Shown here: piece by piece, positions 22,557 to 34,050 of the stretch
Layout of the letters: the number at the start of each line of letters is the position of its first letter
Numbering within the stretch: the stretch's first letter is position 1
Assembly (NCBI RefSeq): GCF_004337985.1
Contig: NC_043744.1
Coordinates: 4,747,417 to 4,811,416, forward strand
DNA: 64,000 nt
Direction: 5' to 3'
From: Pyricularia pennisetigena
Taxonomy: Eukaryota > Ascomycota > Sordariomycetes > Magnaporthales > Pyriculariaceae
Notes under the pieces: model-generated
Told to the model about the DNA's origin: nothing
Seen by the model: only the letters and a program-made list of their open reading frames with translations
The model's database searches: none
Translations under genes and position numbers: made by a program

Positions 22557-23673
22557 CTTTGCTACTGTCTGATCAGATACGTTTTTTTTTTCTTTTTTTT
22601 TTTGGCCTGAGAAGGCGCCTGCTAATTTCGAGAATCGCGGGCAAGATTGTTGCCCTTGAAGTCACTCCCCACGTCGGATCGCGCCCGGGGGGTTTTTTTT
22701 TCTTCTTCTCTCTTTTTAACGAATTGTAAGACTGAAAGCCGTTAGCCAGAGGCGTCTCGCTAGGTATTTATTATGATGTCAGCGTATCATCAGCAAACTC
22801 GAGCGGGTAAGTCGCGCAAATTCTTTACTTCTATTACGGGACGATTAAGCCCCGATAAAGGAAGCTATTATCATATTAGCACCGTCGAGAGGCAGATTGC
22901 TTACCTCGGCTGCAGCCCCACTCGCTCAAACAAAAAGAAAAGAAAGAAATGTTAGTCCAGACTAGATAAAGCTAATCTTACGGCCGACAACCGAACATCA
23001 AAGTTTGATTGAACCAGGTAATCAGGTTTGAACAGTACCTAGCCTGGGCGGCATCACGTGCTACTGTTGTCACGAACTCGCTTGTGAAGGTTAATGTCGA
23101 TCTTTTGGTCACGCCTGCCGGGATCTAGTCTTCTCCCGAGCGGGGCGGTGCTTTGTCGCCGGCACATCCCACCGGCGTGGTCGTCGCCGAGGTGGAGCAA
23201 GAGATATTGCCAAAGTACTTATGTGGTCGGTGATCTCCGACCGGTTCCGGCTGCGGGCGCACCTCGAATCGACCATTCATCTGGGGCCGGCGTCCTGTGT
23301 CGGGTTTGTGGCCTTGGTCGAGCCGCATCGTCTAGGGCGAGCCAATCCTGTTGTTGTGGGACTGGGGAATCAGCACCGGCGAAGCCTTTTACATAGTAAA
23401 ACCAGTTCTCGGGACCTCCACTCTCCCACTGGGGTCCGCTTTTACTGGAGCATACTATAGGTAGATTTGCAGGTAGGGAGTCGGGCGTTAATCACATACG
23501 GCGGGACGCATTTCGGTGAGGATTTTAGTCATTTGAATATCTCCGTCTATGTTATACGACTACCAGAATTGACTGCTTGATAAGTGGTCCCTATATATAC
23601 CTTGGTCGTGTTGGGCTTGGGCAACAGCGCCGTCGACGTCGCGGTCGGCCATCTTGAAAGTGTTCCGTCGGGC
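22557..23673. other. Intergenic region without a recognised gene
   Basis: This is GST promoter side followed by about 1 kb of sequence with no coding frame that I trust. T-rich tracts occur at 22581-22602 and 22692-22720. Short frames on both strands between 23094 and 23460 overlap each other antisense and carry no domain. Confidence 0.5.
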
Positions 23674-24486
23674 TCATGCTTCTCGTGGGGCGTGAACAGG
23701 GTAGTCGTATGCCTGCAGCAGCAAACTGACTCTGCCATCCTTGTTCACGCCAGCAGAGTGAACTGCGAATGCCCTCTCTTGAGTGGGCGTTACCATCGAC
23801 CAGAGGAATCTAGGAACAAGCTTAGGAGGTTGACTGTGAAATCCCACGACCCCCTTCTCTTGACTCTCCCATTCCTGGGGAAGCAGCCTGTCCTGCTCAC
23901 TGGAGAGCGGGAGAATGATGGGGGACAAGGAGCTTTGCCAGCGATATTTGGCCGGTATATGGTCTCTCCAATAGCTGTAAGTCTCCACCAGACACCCACA
24001 CAAAAACCAGCCCATTGTGCCTATAAGCAAGGCGAGCAAAAAGTTGGGGGTAGATTCGGCGCCTTGACAGTACGTGACAATGACGAGCACCGAGAATGTC
24101 GCCACAGATGACACCGGAACGATTAGATGAACGAGATCAGGAGGTTGTCTTTGAAGCACCACGATCGCCCTTGTCTTACTCTCAGAATCCTCGTTGCATA
24201 ACACGCGACCAAACACGCGGGTCTGCTCATCGGTAAGCAAGAGCATGAACCGGCAGAGACGGCCTCTTTGCTTGCCTAGTTTGGCCAGTCTGCGCTCTTG
24301 ATGCTTGACGATGGAGTTCGAGACAACCACCAGTATGTAAAGCAGATGTTGCGCCAACAGCTGATGAGATTTCGGTATGTATGTTTTGACGGGGATATTT
24401 GCAAAGCTCCAAACCGAAAGTAACAGGGTAGTTGGCTGGAAGCAATGCCAGAGAACAGATGTTAGAATAGCTTTACAATAGTCCAT
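23674..24486 (-). CDS. Hypothetical membrane protein, about four transmembrane helices
   Basis: A single uninterrupted frame of 270 residues starts with ATG at 24486 (MDYCKAILTSVLWHCF). I do not recognise the family. Hydrophobic segments are visible at about residues 8-30, 44-60 (HLLYILVVVSNSIV), 118-140 (LIVPVSSVATFSVLVIVTYC) and 150-170 (FLLALLIGTMGWFLCGCLVE). Between the second and third is a basic, Arg/Lys-rich loop (KHQERRLAKLGKQRGRL). The last 100 residues are soluble. No intron is needed. Codon bias is weaker than in the neighbouring housekeeping genes and there is no clear homologue in memory, so this may be a lineage-specific gene or a spurious frame. Confidence 0.5.
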   Translation of the reverse strand: MDYCKAILTSVLWHCFQPTTLLLSVWSFANIPVKTYIPKSHQLLAQHLLYILVVVSNSIVKHQERRLAKLGKQRGRLCRFMLLLTDEQTRVFGRVLCNEDSESKTRAIVVLQRQPPDLVHLIVPVSSVATFSVLVIVTYCQGAESTPNFLLALLIGTMGWFLCGCLVETYSYWRDHIPAKYRWQSSLSPIILPLSSEQDRLLPQEWESQEKGVVGFHSQPPKLVPRFLWSMVTPTQERAFAVHSAGVNKDGRVSLLLQAYDYPVHAPREA

Positions 24487-25175
24487 ATTGACGGTGTCCG
24501 CTGGTCGCTGGTAGAGAAATTATAGTTCAAAAAGTCCAATAGGTGAGAACACACGGAGTCTCGTTCAGCTAAGAGGAAAAAAAAAAAGACCTGGTGTCAG
24601 AACTGTGATTTGGGCCTTTGTTGGTGAATCGAACCCGATCGTGGAAACTCCCCGAGGGGATATGTGAAATATATATATACATATTCAGAAAGTGTCACGC
24701 AGCTGCAGATGCGCGGTCAAGGCGACCAACATTTTACATCTGCAGCCGGTGTATTGGTATCATCAGTCAGGCAGCTTCCTATCTAATAATACATAAAGAA
24801 CTCTCTAACCACATGCACGACTTTTACGTCAACATGCGCAGTATAATACTTTTCAAAGCATGCGCGTCGTAACCTTGAAATATAATTTGAGAATACACGA
24901 CCCAGGAATCTTGAACATTAACAATTTACGCGACAATCCCAACCATGGGCTTATTAAGCTAATATAGGAGCGGTTAAATAGGAAAGAAATACGAACCTAG
25001 ACGGGAGAGTGAACAAGATAAATAGGCAGGTAGACAGGCAAATAAGATGATCTGCAGATACCCCAGTGCATATTTTTACTGTGCAGACCTGATCATGTGG
25101 TAAAACAGATGCTAGGTAAGGTAGGTAGATAGTTGTAAGTGCTATGTAGTCTCTCCTATACATGCCATGGCCGTG
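24487..25175. other. AT-rich intergenic region
   Basis: This stretch lies between the hypothetical membrane protein and the stop of the APC4 gene. It contains TATATATATA near 24671 and GGTAGGTAGAT near 25120. No gene is seen. Confidence 0.6.
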
Positions 25176-25510
25176 TCAAACCGTGTGGAACTCGTCTGGT
25201 AGAGCAAAGACCTTATAAGTAATCCTGTCCCGCCCGAGTAGGCAAATTCTGGCTGGCACCTTGCCCCTGACATTGCTGGGTGCCTTGATCTCCATCCACA
25301 CCGGAATGAATTTGCCACCCTGGGCCTGCTCAGAGACTTCAAGCCTAGATGTGGCGCCAATAAGCTGCTCAATGCTCGTTTCATTAGCAATGGGTGCAGT
25401 TCCTTCCTTATAAGGGACATAGACGTCACCTCCAGGCGACTTGAGCGAAACATGGAACAAGAAAGGCACCGCCCCTGTATGGGCCGTTTTCCTGTTAGCT
25501 TAACTCGGCC

Positions 25511-25554
<44 letters not shown>

Positions 25555-28016
25555 TTAATAACGCTTGGGGCAAGCCTTCACTTACCATCAGGATGCCATA
25601 GCACTAGAAGAACATCTGCGTTTAAAAAGCCAAAGTCTACCACCCTTCCCCCGGTCAAGGCTACGGAGTACACGTCTGTGGTGACTGTGCTGCTGATGCC
25701 GTTGATTATGCTAATCTTTGTACGGAATATATGGACTTATCGAGTAGAATTCAACAACGGTTAGCTTCTTCAAACGCACAAACTGGTTCTCTTGGTAGAT
25801 AGTTCCTACGTTCATTCTGTCGCTCTTGAGAGGACATGGCGGTGTACGTCCGTCCATCAACGGAATTCTGGTAAAATCTTAGTACTTTCGTCTCTTTAAG
25901 AGCCAGCTGGGTTTGTAATAGCTTACCTGCTGATAAAGTGGGCAAACATGCATTTCGTGCTTACGAATTGGTCCGCCGATGGTTAGTGACGTTGGTGTGC
26001 CGAACCGTACACTCCTCCTCTCAGCCTCGGCGATATCTTCGAATACACTCTGCGCTTTGTTCTTCAAATATAATACCAAAAAGTCGACCCTCGGGAAAGC
26101 TTGCATGTGCGATAAGTTGTCCTCTGCCCGACGAATCTGTGTGTCAAGCAGGTCAAACAGTGGTACACCGTCGTCTATACGTTCTTCATCATGTCGAAAG
26201 TTGGCATCGTCCTTGCCGCCAAAATAAACGGCTGCAGGACTTTTGGTGAGGTGCTGTGAAATGTACTGAAGGACTTTGCCATTGTCCATAGTAGCCTCTC
26301 GTTCTGAAAGTTCGTCCGTCATGCTCGTTGTTGCCATTCTGTCGATTTGAAAGCGTAGCCATGTAGAGAAGATCCTGAAAAGCTCAAGTTCATCCATGAC
26401 ATGGTTGAGTACTTTATGGCACACGAGCGTCAAGCACGAGACAATCTCAATCAATCTTGTGATCTTGGCCGCAGAAAACCCAATTTCGGTCCTCCCACCA
26501 TCGTGGAAACGGGCAATTCCAAGAAGACGGCCTAGAATGATGGCACAGCGCTCGAGGGCGGGGAGCATATTCTCATGTATTAAGGAACGAAGGTTCTCCA
26601 GACCAGATGTCACCGCCTTGTCCCACCGTTTGTGACCCTACAAAAAAAAGAAAAGAAAAATGAGCTATTGTCCGTCTGCAACCAGCATCAAGAGAACTTA
26701 CACGCTCGGCAACGCTGTCGACCAACCACTCTTTTAGAATCGGATTGGCGTGTCCAGTCAGGACTGTATGGTACAGGGCCTGTATGACATCGACTGGGCC
26801 TTCGGGAGCCTCCCTTAGATCCTCTTGTACATTTGCCAGGAATCTTGAAGGTAGCTCTCGTGTCGAAACCCACTCGGAAGTCATATGCGCCTGTGCCTGG
26901 TGAACATATCGCAGTAACTTTTGCAATATAGTCACCTTGGAGGCAAGCAGGGAGAGATTGATCGGCGACGAGTAGACAAAATGCAGATCCATTGGAACAA
27001 GATAAACTGAATCAACAGCTGTATTACCTTGTTCACTTAGGAGGAGCGAGTGAGTAGACACAGCTGGGTGCGCAGCATGACAAAGAAGCCGAAGGGGGGG
27101 CGTGTTGGTGGTGGCCCATGGTTTGCACCCTATGGGGACGGAGTACTTGAAGACGCCTACGTCAAAGGTGTCGTAGATGGTGAGCCGCATGGTTCCATCA
27201 ACCATACCAATGATCATGACGTCGACCTGATCTGCATCTTCAGGCTTGAACTCGCGGAATACGAACTCCAAAGAGGCTCTGGATGAAAATACAAATGTGT
27301 CATCACTGCGTACGCAATGTTAGTGACAACAAGACAGGCGGGGCGAGAGCTGATTAGGCTATGCTCGGGGAAATTTGGGGCTCAATTACCCTGTACCGCC
27401 AGATACCGGAAGTGGACTGATCTTTGGTAAAGATGTCTCGATCTCCAAGAAAGTGATCTCGCGGGGGAAGTCCACAACGTCCTTCTGCTCATCCAGGCTA
27501 AGATCATCGAAAGCTCCCGCAAGCATTCCATCCAATCCTGTAGCACCAGATTGGTTCTTGCGAGAGCGTAAGTGAGCTTTTCCAGTCCAATTCCGGGACC
27601 AACCCAAGTACTCGACCTTCGCCTGGGTATCGCCATGGCGAGGTATTTGGTGGAGGGTCTTGGTGGACTCGATGCCCATCAGCCGGACAGTGCCATCACT
27701 CCATGCCGCGGCAACATACTGGCCTGTTGATCATCAGCCTCTGCTTTCCAATCTAAAACCGGGTTGTCCTTTGGATTTGTAGATACACACCGTCGGGCTT
27801 CCATCTCAAGGCCAGAACCTCTTCTCCTGGCCTTTTTGCAGGCTTGGAGACCTGTTCGCCATTGGCTCGGCGAATGAAGAGCGCATTATCCTGGTCAATT
27901 GTAGCAAGTAGATCGAGGGTTGGCGAACATGCAAGTCTTTCTGGTAAGACTGGGGCTGGAAGGCTGCTTGCACTGTAAAGTGGCAGCTGGTAGAATTTTT
28001 GTGGTTTAGAGCCCAT
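25176..28016 (-). CDS. APC4: Anaphase-promoting complex subunit 4 (APC4)
   Basis: This is a scaffold subunit of the APC/C ubiquitin ligase, which targets cyclins and securin in mitosis. The start MGSKPQKFYQLPLYSASSLP at 28016 leads into an N-terminal WD40-like propeller (LACSPTLDLLATIDQDNALF, then EVLALRWKPDGQYVAAAWSD, then GTVRLMGIESTKTLHQI). The long helical APC4 region follows in exon 27305-26702 and exon 26637-25927 (HQAQAHMTSEWVS, GHKRWDKAVTSGLENLRSLI). The first exons (28016-27791, 27723-27390, 27305-26702, 26637-25927) join in phase. The C-terminal part is split into several small exons (for example one ending TDVYSVALTGGRVVDFGF, then VLLVLWHPDG), and I did not fix every boundary there. 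The end is DEFHTV at 25176. One late intron contains a 40-base homopolymer. Confidence 0.85.
25513..25552. repeat. 40-base poly(A) tract inside an APC4 intron
   Basis: Forty consecutive A on the plus strand read as poly(T) in the APC4 transcript, just downstream of a splice donor. The length in the assembly may be inexact, because such runs are error-prone. Confidence 0.9.
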
Positions 28017-28636
28017 TTCAGATACCGTGGGCTGCTCCTAGGGCCCAGAAAGAGCTAAACGGGTATCCAAACAGCTGTCAAGGTCCAACTCCATATCAAA
28101 CGAGAGACCTGTTACTCTCCTTGAATGGAATGGAAGTTAGTGAGCCTAACCCCACCAATCTTATCTTTGGATGTTTTTGTATAGTGTTCTTCCAGAGTAT
28201 GCGGCGCATCCGCTCTGAAATGAGGGATGATATAAGCCCAGAGCAAAGAAGAGAAATTTTGTTGCAATTTACATGAGTTTGCAGCTTTTCATCTCAGACA
28301 CACAAAATCCAATGGCATAGGAGTGTTTTCACGAGATATCAAGCGCGTTGGTCGATGCAATTCGGAAGGCAAGGGTTAGGAGTTGGATCACGTACTGCAC
28401 GCAGCTCAGGTACGTTCCAAGGCCTCATGCCAAATCACGGTGTTCAGCACAGTGTTCAAAAACCACCCAATTCCAACACCTCCGATTGGCTCGTGCGCTA
28501 CCTGACGACGGTGCAAGGCATTCAAGCTCGTCAACCTCATCTAATCCCACCCATGCCTCGTCGAGATTGATTGTCAATTGCCATACCACCACTTACACGA
28601 CGACGCCTAGACCGGACACCGCTGAAATTATTCAAG
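28017..28636. promoter_or_regulatory. Bidirectional promoter region of APC4 and the NDUFB4-like gene
   Basis: The two start codons point away from each other and are 620 bases apart, so both promoters must lie here or overlap. The 100 bases before the NDUFB4-like ATG are rich in CCAC/ACC. No specific site was identified. Confidence 0.5.
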
Positions 28637-29113
28637 ATGGCGGGCCTCCAGCACAACAGTAAGACCCCGTCTGCGCGTCTCTATGGAGCGATAAAGAAAA
28701 AAAAAAAAAAGCTAACCAAGCTCTTCCTCTTCGAACAGAGATGTCCTTGGACCCGGCCATTGTCAAGCTGGGTCGTACGTTTTTGCGAACCCCCTCCTCC
28801 TCCTTTTAGCATACTGCTGTCGCTGCCGACGTCAAGTGCGCCAATTGACCGATAAACGATCTCATAACAGACATGAACACGAACCGTTACAAGTACTTCC
28901 GATGGACGCCGCGGACAGTCAAGATCTCCTTGATGTACGTCATGGTGGTGCCGAGTATTTTGGGATACTTTGCTTACACGACAGATGTGAGTCGTCTCTA
29001 TGCGCCTCGTCTTTTACCGAGAAATAAACAGCTAATGTTGGCGCTGGAAACCTCGTTAGGGCAAGTGGGACTTCAGGGCAAAGCGCAAGGGCGACGACAT
29101 TCGGGAATTCTAG
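28637..29113 (+). CDS. NADH:ubiquinone oxidoreductase NDUFB4/B15-like subunit
   Basis: This is a small single-helix accessory subunit of mitochondrial complex I. Four exons (28637-28658, 28739-28774, 28871-28986, 29060-29113) join in frame to 75 residues. The protein reads MAGLQHNKMSLDPAIVKLGH, then MNTNRYKYFRWTPRTVKISL, a membrane helix (MYVMVVPSILGYFAYTT), and the charged matrix tail DGKWDFRAKRKGDDIREF. The pattern of a TPRT-type basic segment, one helix and a KWDxRxKRRGD tail is what I know from fungal B15 subunits. All introns are GT-AG and under 100 nt. The assignment rests on memory of the family, not on a search. Confidence 0.82.
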
Positions 29114-29502
29114 ATGCCCTGACAGTTGATACTGTACATAAAGGAAAACAGGCTACTGGGGCTCATATCAATACACTTCTGCAAGACAATCTCGGCCTCC
29201 GTAGGTGATGTGTGAGCAGGAGCCGTTGGCAGTCGGAGATGGGCTCGGGGTGTAAGGGTAGATGGTGAGAGGGCGACCGACAACTTGCTACTTCGATATC
29301 TGCCGCTATTGCTTGCAGCGGAATAACCACAGGAATGAATCTCTGAAGCTAGTTACTAGCACTGAGGAATATTAGAGTGCGAGTATAGAGGGCAGTGGCT
29401 AGTATTGCCATGAAATAAGGTCGTGGAGTCGCAAAGGGTATCATTAAGGCAAATAAAAGCAGTCACGACCACAACTATGGCCAAATATCAAACGCTCAAA
29501 CC
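29114..29502. other. Tail-to-tail spacer between the NDUFB4-like gene and SAP18
   Basis: This contains 3' flanking sequence of both genes, with no gene seen. Confidence 0.6.
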
Positions 29503-30404
29503 TCAGGGGTATCTCCCGCGATCCCTCGACCAACCACCCCGACTCCTCGCTGCACCGGGCACCTCTGGAAGCTTTTCACCGCGCCGCCACTCGCCCATGG
29601 GAATCAACCCGCCACTACCAGGACCTCCTCGCGACCTCCCTCCTCTGCCTGACCATCCCACACCTCCGTACCTGTCCCCACCTCCACTGCCGCGCGAGTG
29701 CTGCATACCGTAACCTCTGCTACCCCTTGGCGGGGCGGGATCGTCGTCCCACCTCGCCTCGCCGATGCCGCTGCCCCGACCCGACCGGGCGCTGTCCGCA
29801 GGTGCGACAGACCCGTCCTCCAGAGGCGTTAGTATCGCACAGCTGAGGTAGTCTCCGACGATGAACTTGGCGTCGCTCAGAGTCTTGTGTGCGTCGGGTG
29901 ATTCTGGCAATGGTAGATCGTCGTCGATGTTCTCGTCATCTGCATCGTTCAGACCACTCACGTCTTCGCCACCGAGCACCAGGCTGCCGAGGTCCTTGAC
30001 GACGAACTGGTGTGGTGTCCGGCTGTTTGGATCGCGATAAACGAGCCGGAACGCGATGCGCGTGCCGACGGACGGTTCGGGGAGCAGGCTGTGTTTTTGG
30101 CGACTGTGGTTGGCGATATGATACGAGAGCTCGGCGAGGGTGGCCGTCGGCCACGTGTGTATGTCGATGTGTGGCGGTAGTGTGTGCTGTGAGAACTCAT
30201 CTGGCCTGTCATGTTATGTTAGTCTGTAGTTTCGTCGCTCTCAACAGTGTAGTTGTGTAGCTTTCTTCCTTTGGTTACCTGGGCGGAAAATAGCAGGTAA
30301 AGTACGAACCTGTGAAAAGCCCCAGTACGATAAAATATCTTGAGTAGGAATGGCGACTCTTTCTTTCGGGATATGTCGTTCCTATCCATCTCCATAATAC
30401 TCAT
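29503..30404 (-). CDS. SAP18-family protein (Sin3-associated polypeptide p18 homologue)
   Basis: SAP18 is part of Sin3 histone deacetylase and of the ASAP/EJC-associated RNA-processing complex. Exons 30404-30310 and 30205-29503 join in frame to 265 residues. I chose the ATG at 30404 (MSIMEMDRNDISRKK) because the codon opening the longer frame is TTG. The ubiquitin-fold core is clear: SPFLLKIFYRTGAFHRPDEF, then HTLPPHIDIHTWPTATLAEL, SYHIANH, RIAFRLVYRDPNSRTPHQF and DAKFIVGDYLSCAIL. The C-terminal 90 residues form an RGG/Gly-Arg-rich tail (GRGSGIGEARW to SRDRGRYP), typical of RNA-binding low-complexity tails and longer than in animal SAP18. The neighbour PRP18, transcribed divergently, is also a splicing factor. 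Confidence 0.92.
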
Positions 30405-30846
30405 TTGTAACCTCGATAGGCGCTGCAAGCGTCTTGAGCTGTCTGCTGCCAATGAGCCTTTCAGGTCGCATACACTACTGCTTGCTCAAAATAGCCAGGG
30501 TAGGAGAATTGTATGAGAGAAACGGATGGAAGTTGTCAAGGGAGCTGTCCCCGGGTTTGTGGTACACCGGGCGGGAGGCTAACTTAACGAATGTGGGGCG
30601 CTGCAACATCAGGCTCCGCCCCGGACGATAGTTCTCAAAGTCAACTTGGATGCATTTCGGAACCCTCGAACCAGTGCATACTCTCATATTTTGAGATGGA
30701 ATTTAATTCCAATTTTAACGGATAGACCACGGCACAACCGTGCTTCCCCCCTTGTACTATAAAGCAACCGACTAGGCCTTCAACCACAGCTCCCGACAAG
30801 TACACGAAATATTGCAAAAAAAAACTCCTAGAACAAAACATCAACG
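30405..30846. promoter_or_regulatory. Bidirectional promoter between SAP18 and PRP18
   Basis: The start codons of two RNA-processing genes diverge with only about 440 bases between them. Shared control is possible but not shown by any recognised site. Confidence 0.5.
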
Positions 30847-32017
30847 ATGGACTTCGCGGCGATGATGGCGGCGCAGATCGCCAAGGCAAAAGGCAGCACG
30901 GCGCCAAAATCCGCCTCATCAGACCCCGCCACCGCCGCTGATTCCAATGGCAGCAAATCAGCACCCGCCAAGAAGTTCATCACAAACGCAGAAGCCGAAC
31001 GGCAACGCGAAGCCGCGTACCGCGCCGAGCAGGCCCGGCTGGCTGCCGAGCGCGAGGCCAAAGCGGCGGCCAAGCGCAAACGGGAGGACGAAGCGGCCGC
31101 CGAGGCCAAGGCGCGCGAGCAGAAGCGGCAGCGACTAGCGGAGGAGTCTAGGCGGCGGAGGGAGGCCAAGGAGGCCGAGGAGGAGAGGCTGCGCAGAGAG
31201 AGGCTGGGACTGCCGCCGCTGCCCGAGGCGGACGGGGCCGACGACAAGGCACAGGGCTCGGACGACGAAGATGAGGGCGCGCCCAGTGAGGAGGAGATTA
31301 GGAGACTGTTCAGGGAGAGGGGCCTACCCGTCTGCCTGTTTGGGGAGACGAGGAGAGCGAGGCTACGGAGGTTGCGCCTGTCGGATGACGTGCCGATCCC
31401 TACGACGCTTCAGGCAGTCGACGAGAAGGACATGAAGCTCGACGGGAAGATGCCTGAAGACAAGGCGGGGCGGAAACTTCTCGCGAGGAAGCTCACAAGC
31501 TACTTCAACATGGTGCTGGCACAATGGGAGGAAACATTACGGCGTGAAGGGCAGACGCCTGGGAGCAAGGAGTACAGCACCATGGCTCAGAGTAGAGATA
31601 CATTGAGGCCGGTAAGAGAGGGATTCTATCTATTTCTCATTTGGGTCAGTCCACTTCACACAAGGAATAAGCGCTAACACATAGCAACAACAGCTGTTTC
31701 GCAAGCTTGAGAAGCGCGAGCTAGACGACGAGATTCTCAAAGCCATTCTCGAGATTGTACAAGCGGCTCAGGAACGTCGATACGTCGATGCGAATGATGG
31801 CTATCTCCGCCTCAGTATTGGAAAAGCTGCTTGGCCGATTGGTGTCACCATGGTGGGTATCCACGAGCGAAGTGCTCGAGAGAAACTGCACAATGGAGAA
31901 AAGGGACATGTCATGGGTGACGAAGTCACGCGCAAGTATCTACAGAGCATCAAACGCATGTTGACTTTTGCCCAGACAAGGTGGCCGCCTCAAGATATCA
32001 ACCAGTTGATGGGCTGA
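30847..32017 (+). CDS. PRP18: Pre-mRNA-splicing factor 18
   Basis: Prp18 is a U5 snRNP-associated factor acting with Slu7 in 3' splice-site choice during the second splicing step. Exons 30847-31611 and 31694-32017 (82-nt intron) give 362 residues. Residues 30-130 are a charged Ala/Glu/Arg/Lys-rich helix. Then comes the PRP4/PRP18 short motif (SEEEIRRLFRERGLPVCLFG, ETRRARLRRLRL). The C-terminal Prp18 five-helix domain follows, with DKAGRKLLARKLTSYFNMVL, LFRKLEKRELDDEILKAI, and the conserved loop RLSIGKAAWPIGVTMVGIHE. HVMGDEVTRKYLQSIKRMLT leads to the end at DINQLMG. The start ATG follows an AT-rich leader. Confidence 0.95.
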
Positions 32018-32270
32018 TATGGCCAAGGGCCTAAGCGAGAGAACTCGTGGGAGTGTAACGTTCACTTGGTCACTGCTTGGGTCATTGTTTGGACAAAGAG
32101 GAGGGATGGAAGATTTATAGCGTATGGTGTGCTGTGCGCCTGTAATTTGCTCTTCGTAATCACTTCACCTAGGAGTCCGAGCCTGACAACCAAGGCCATG
32201 TTTATAATGAGATACCCGGGGATCCTTTGGTTCCAACAAGGTCTGCATGGAATCCTCCAACCGCGAGCTC

Positions 32271-34050
32271 TCAAAAGACTGATGCCATCCCTGCAGGGCT
32301 TCCTTCCCACTCAGTATCGGCCGCGGTCATGCCTCGTTTATTGTTGTTCTTGACCTCGAGTTCGGCGGCGAAGATGTTCATCCGCCTCAGCCTCTCTGCT
32401 GCCTCTGTCTCGTACTGTTGAGCCGCCTTCAACGCTGCAAGCTGCATTTGGATCCTGGGCTTCACGGCAGTGGCCGTCACGAGCTGGCAAAGGCGAAAAA
32501 AAAAAAAAACATTATCAGCAAGTGCAGATGAAAATCAACAGACACTTTACTCCAGGCAGGGAGGCTTACCTTATCCACACTGTTGATCCTAGCATCAAGA
32601 GTACCATTGCTGATCATAGTGACAAGCTCCTCTTCTATAGACTCGCCATCTACTGCAAACGACTCGTCGAGACTTGCGATAGTAACGCATGAGAACGGGA
32701 GCAAGTACTGTGAGATGCATTTGCTCCGAATCTGGAGAAACAGCTCGGGAACATGCCTCTGCAAGTACATATCGAGTAGGTAGTCGCTACGGTAGCTCTC
32801 CAAGATCTCCAAGCATGACGAGTACCTTCCATTCACAAACTGCGTGATGGCTCGCCTCAGATGTGGCTCTAGCTCCAGGAAGGACCGGAATGAGCTATTC
32901 TCCAGCACGTTGGTCTGGATGGCAACGCGGTCCATGGTGGCGAGCGACAAAAGACTGCCGTAGATGGCAACGTCGTTTGGACTCATGGCATCGGCATATG
33001 CTGAGGCAGGCGCCGAGTGGTCGGCCTTGAGAAAGGCTGCAGCGGCCTCCTTGTACCTCTCCTGGCCAAGGTTTGCCAGTCCGTCCATAACTCTAATGTA
33101 TGTTGGAAATCCTAGATCCTCGCTGAGTTGGCTTTGAAGACCTGCGATCCTGCTAAGGCTGGAATGTACGGCGGTCCAGTCACGCTTTTGGAGGGCAACA
33201 CGGATGAGATGTTTGCCGACGTCGGCCACCTGCTTTGATGTGCTGACGTCAGGACGCATTCGTGAGTATGCTTCGGAAGCATCCGCAAGGTTCCCTATTT
33301 CCTCAAGATGTTTGCCAAGATCCTCATTGCCCATCTACATAGATCATGTTAGCATGAGATTACTAGAATCACCTAGTATAGATGACAAAGACTTCAGATC
33401 AAGTGAACACAGCAACTTACCCGGATGCTTTCCCTCACAAGGTTGTTTTTGTAGCCCTTTAATTCCTGCTCAAGGCGCTTCGTCTCTTCCCTGTTAGACT
33501 TTTCCGTCATATCAATCCACTGCCTATCAAGATTGGCCTCAGGCTCGTTTGGTGCAGCCTGACGCAGGAGATCAACAGCCTCTCGATACCGAGCAACGTC
33601 CTTGCCGCGTTTAGCTTCGGCCACAGCAGCTTTGAGAGCATCGATGCAAAGTACGACCGAACATTGTCCGATCAGCATCAAGCGATCAAATCGTGTCCTG
33701 CCTACACATATCAGGTCAAAAATGAGAACAAAACATGACAACGGTTTGAGGTAGCGGAAGCAGCGATATGAGGATCTAAGTGTGTGCCATATAAGAGCCG
33801 GCAGAGAGGATATGCGTAAACACGGATGTAACTCACCATTGTAATTCTGGATATATGTCTCCAGATCTAGCTTTGGGGTTTCTTTGTACCGCGGAAAAGG
33901 TCCATATGTCAGCGTTGGGACACGATGAGTTATGAGAGCTCAGGCATTCATCCTGAAGAGAGTCAGGGGTCTCATCCAACCTTTGACTATCACAGCGCCG
34001 GCGGCGTCCATGGCGGTGAAGTACTCAAGCAGCTTCTCATGAGTAGCCAT
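32271..34050 (-). CDS. CSN1: COP9 signalosome complex subunit 1
   Basis: CSN1 is a PCI-domain subunit of the COP9 signalosome, which removes NEDD8 from cullins and in fungi governs light response and development. Exons 34050-33981, 33881-33837, 33701-33421, 33334-32570 and 32483-32271 join exactly to 457 residues. The start is MATHEKLLEYFTAMDAAGAV. DLETYIQNYNGRTRFDRLML is the conserved N-terminal helical segment, followed by TPR-like helices (MGNEDLGKHLEEIGNLADAS, EAYSRMRP). The PCI domain spans roughly residues 240-400 (NDVAIYGSLLSLATMDR, EPHLRRAITQFVNGRYSSCL). The winged helix includes CISQYLLPFSCVTIASL, and the tail ends GSPAGMASVF. A 45-nt exon is confirmed by the family motif it completes. 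The gene lies tail-to-tail with PRP18, 253 bases apart. Confidence 0.93.

Noticed and set aside
22560..23600. Possible degenerate transposon between the GST and the membrane protein
   Set aside because: No terminal repeats, transposase or reverse-transcriptase motifs, or repeated copies within the window could be found by eye.
24600..24720. tRNA-like B box (GGGTTCGATTC on the minus strand)
   Set aside because: No T-arm pairing, no A box at the right distance and no acceptor stem can be drawn.
30405..30452. Upstream start for SAP18 at 30452
   Set aside because: The first codon there is TTG (TTG GCA GCA GAC); the first ATG in frame is at 30404, just before the conserved core.
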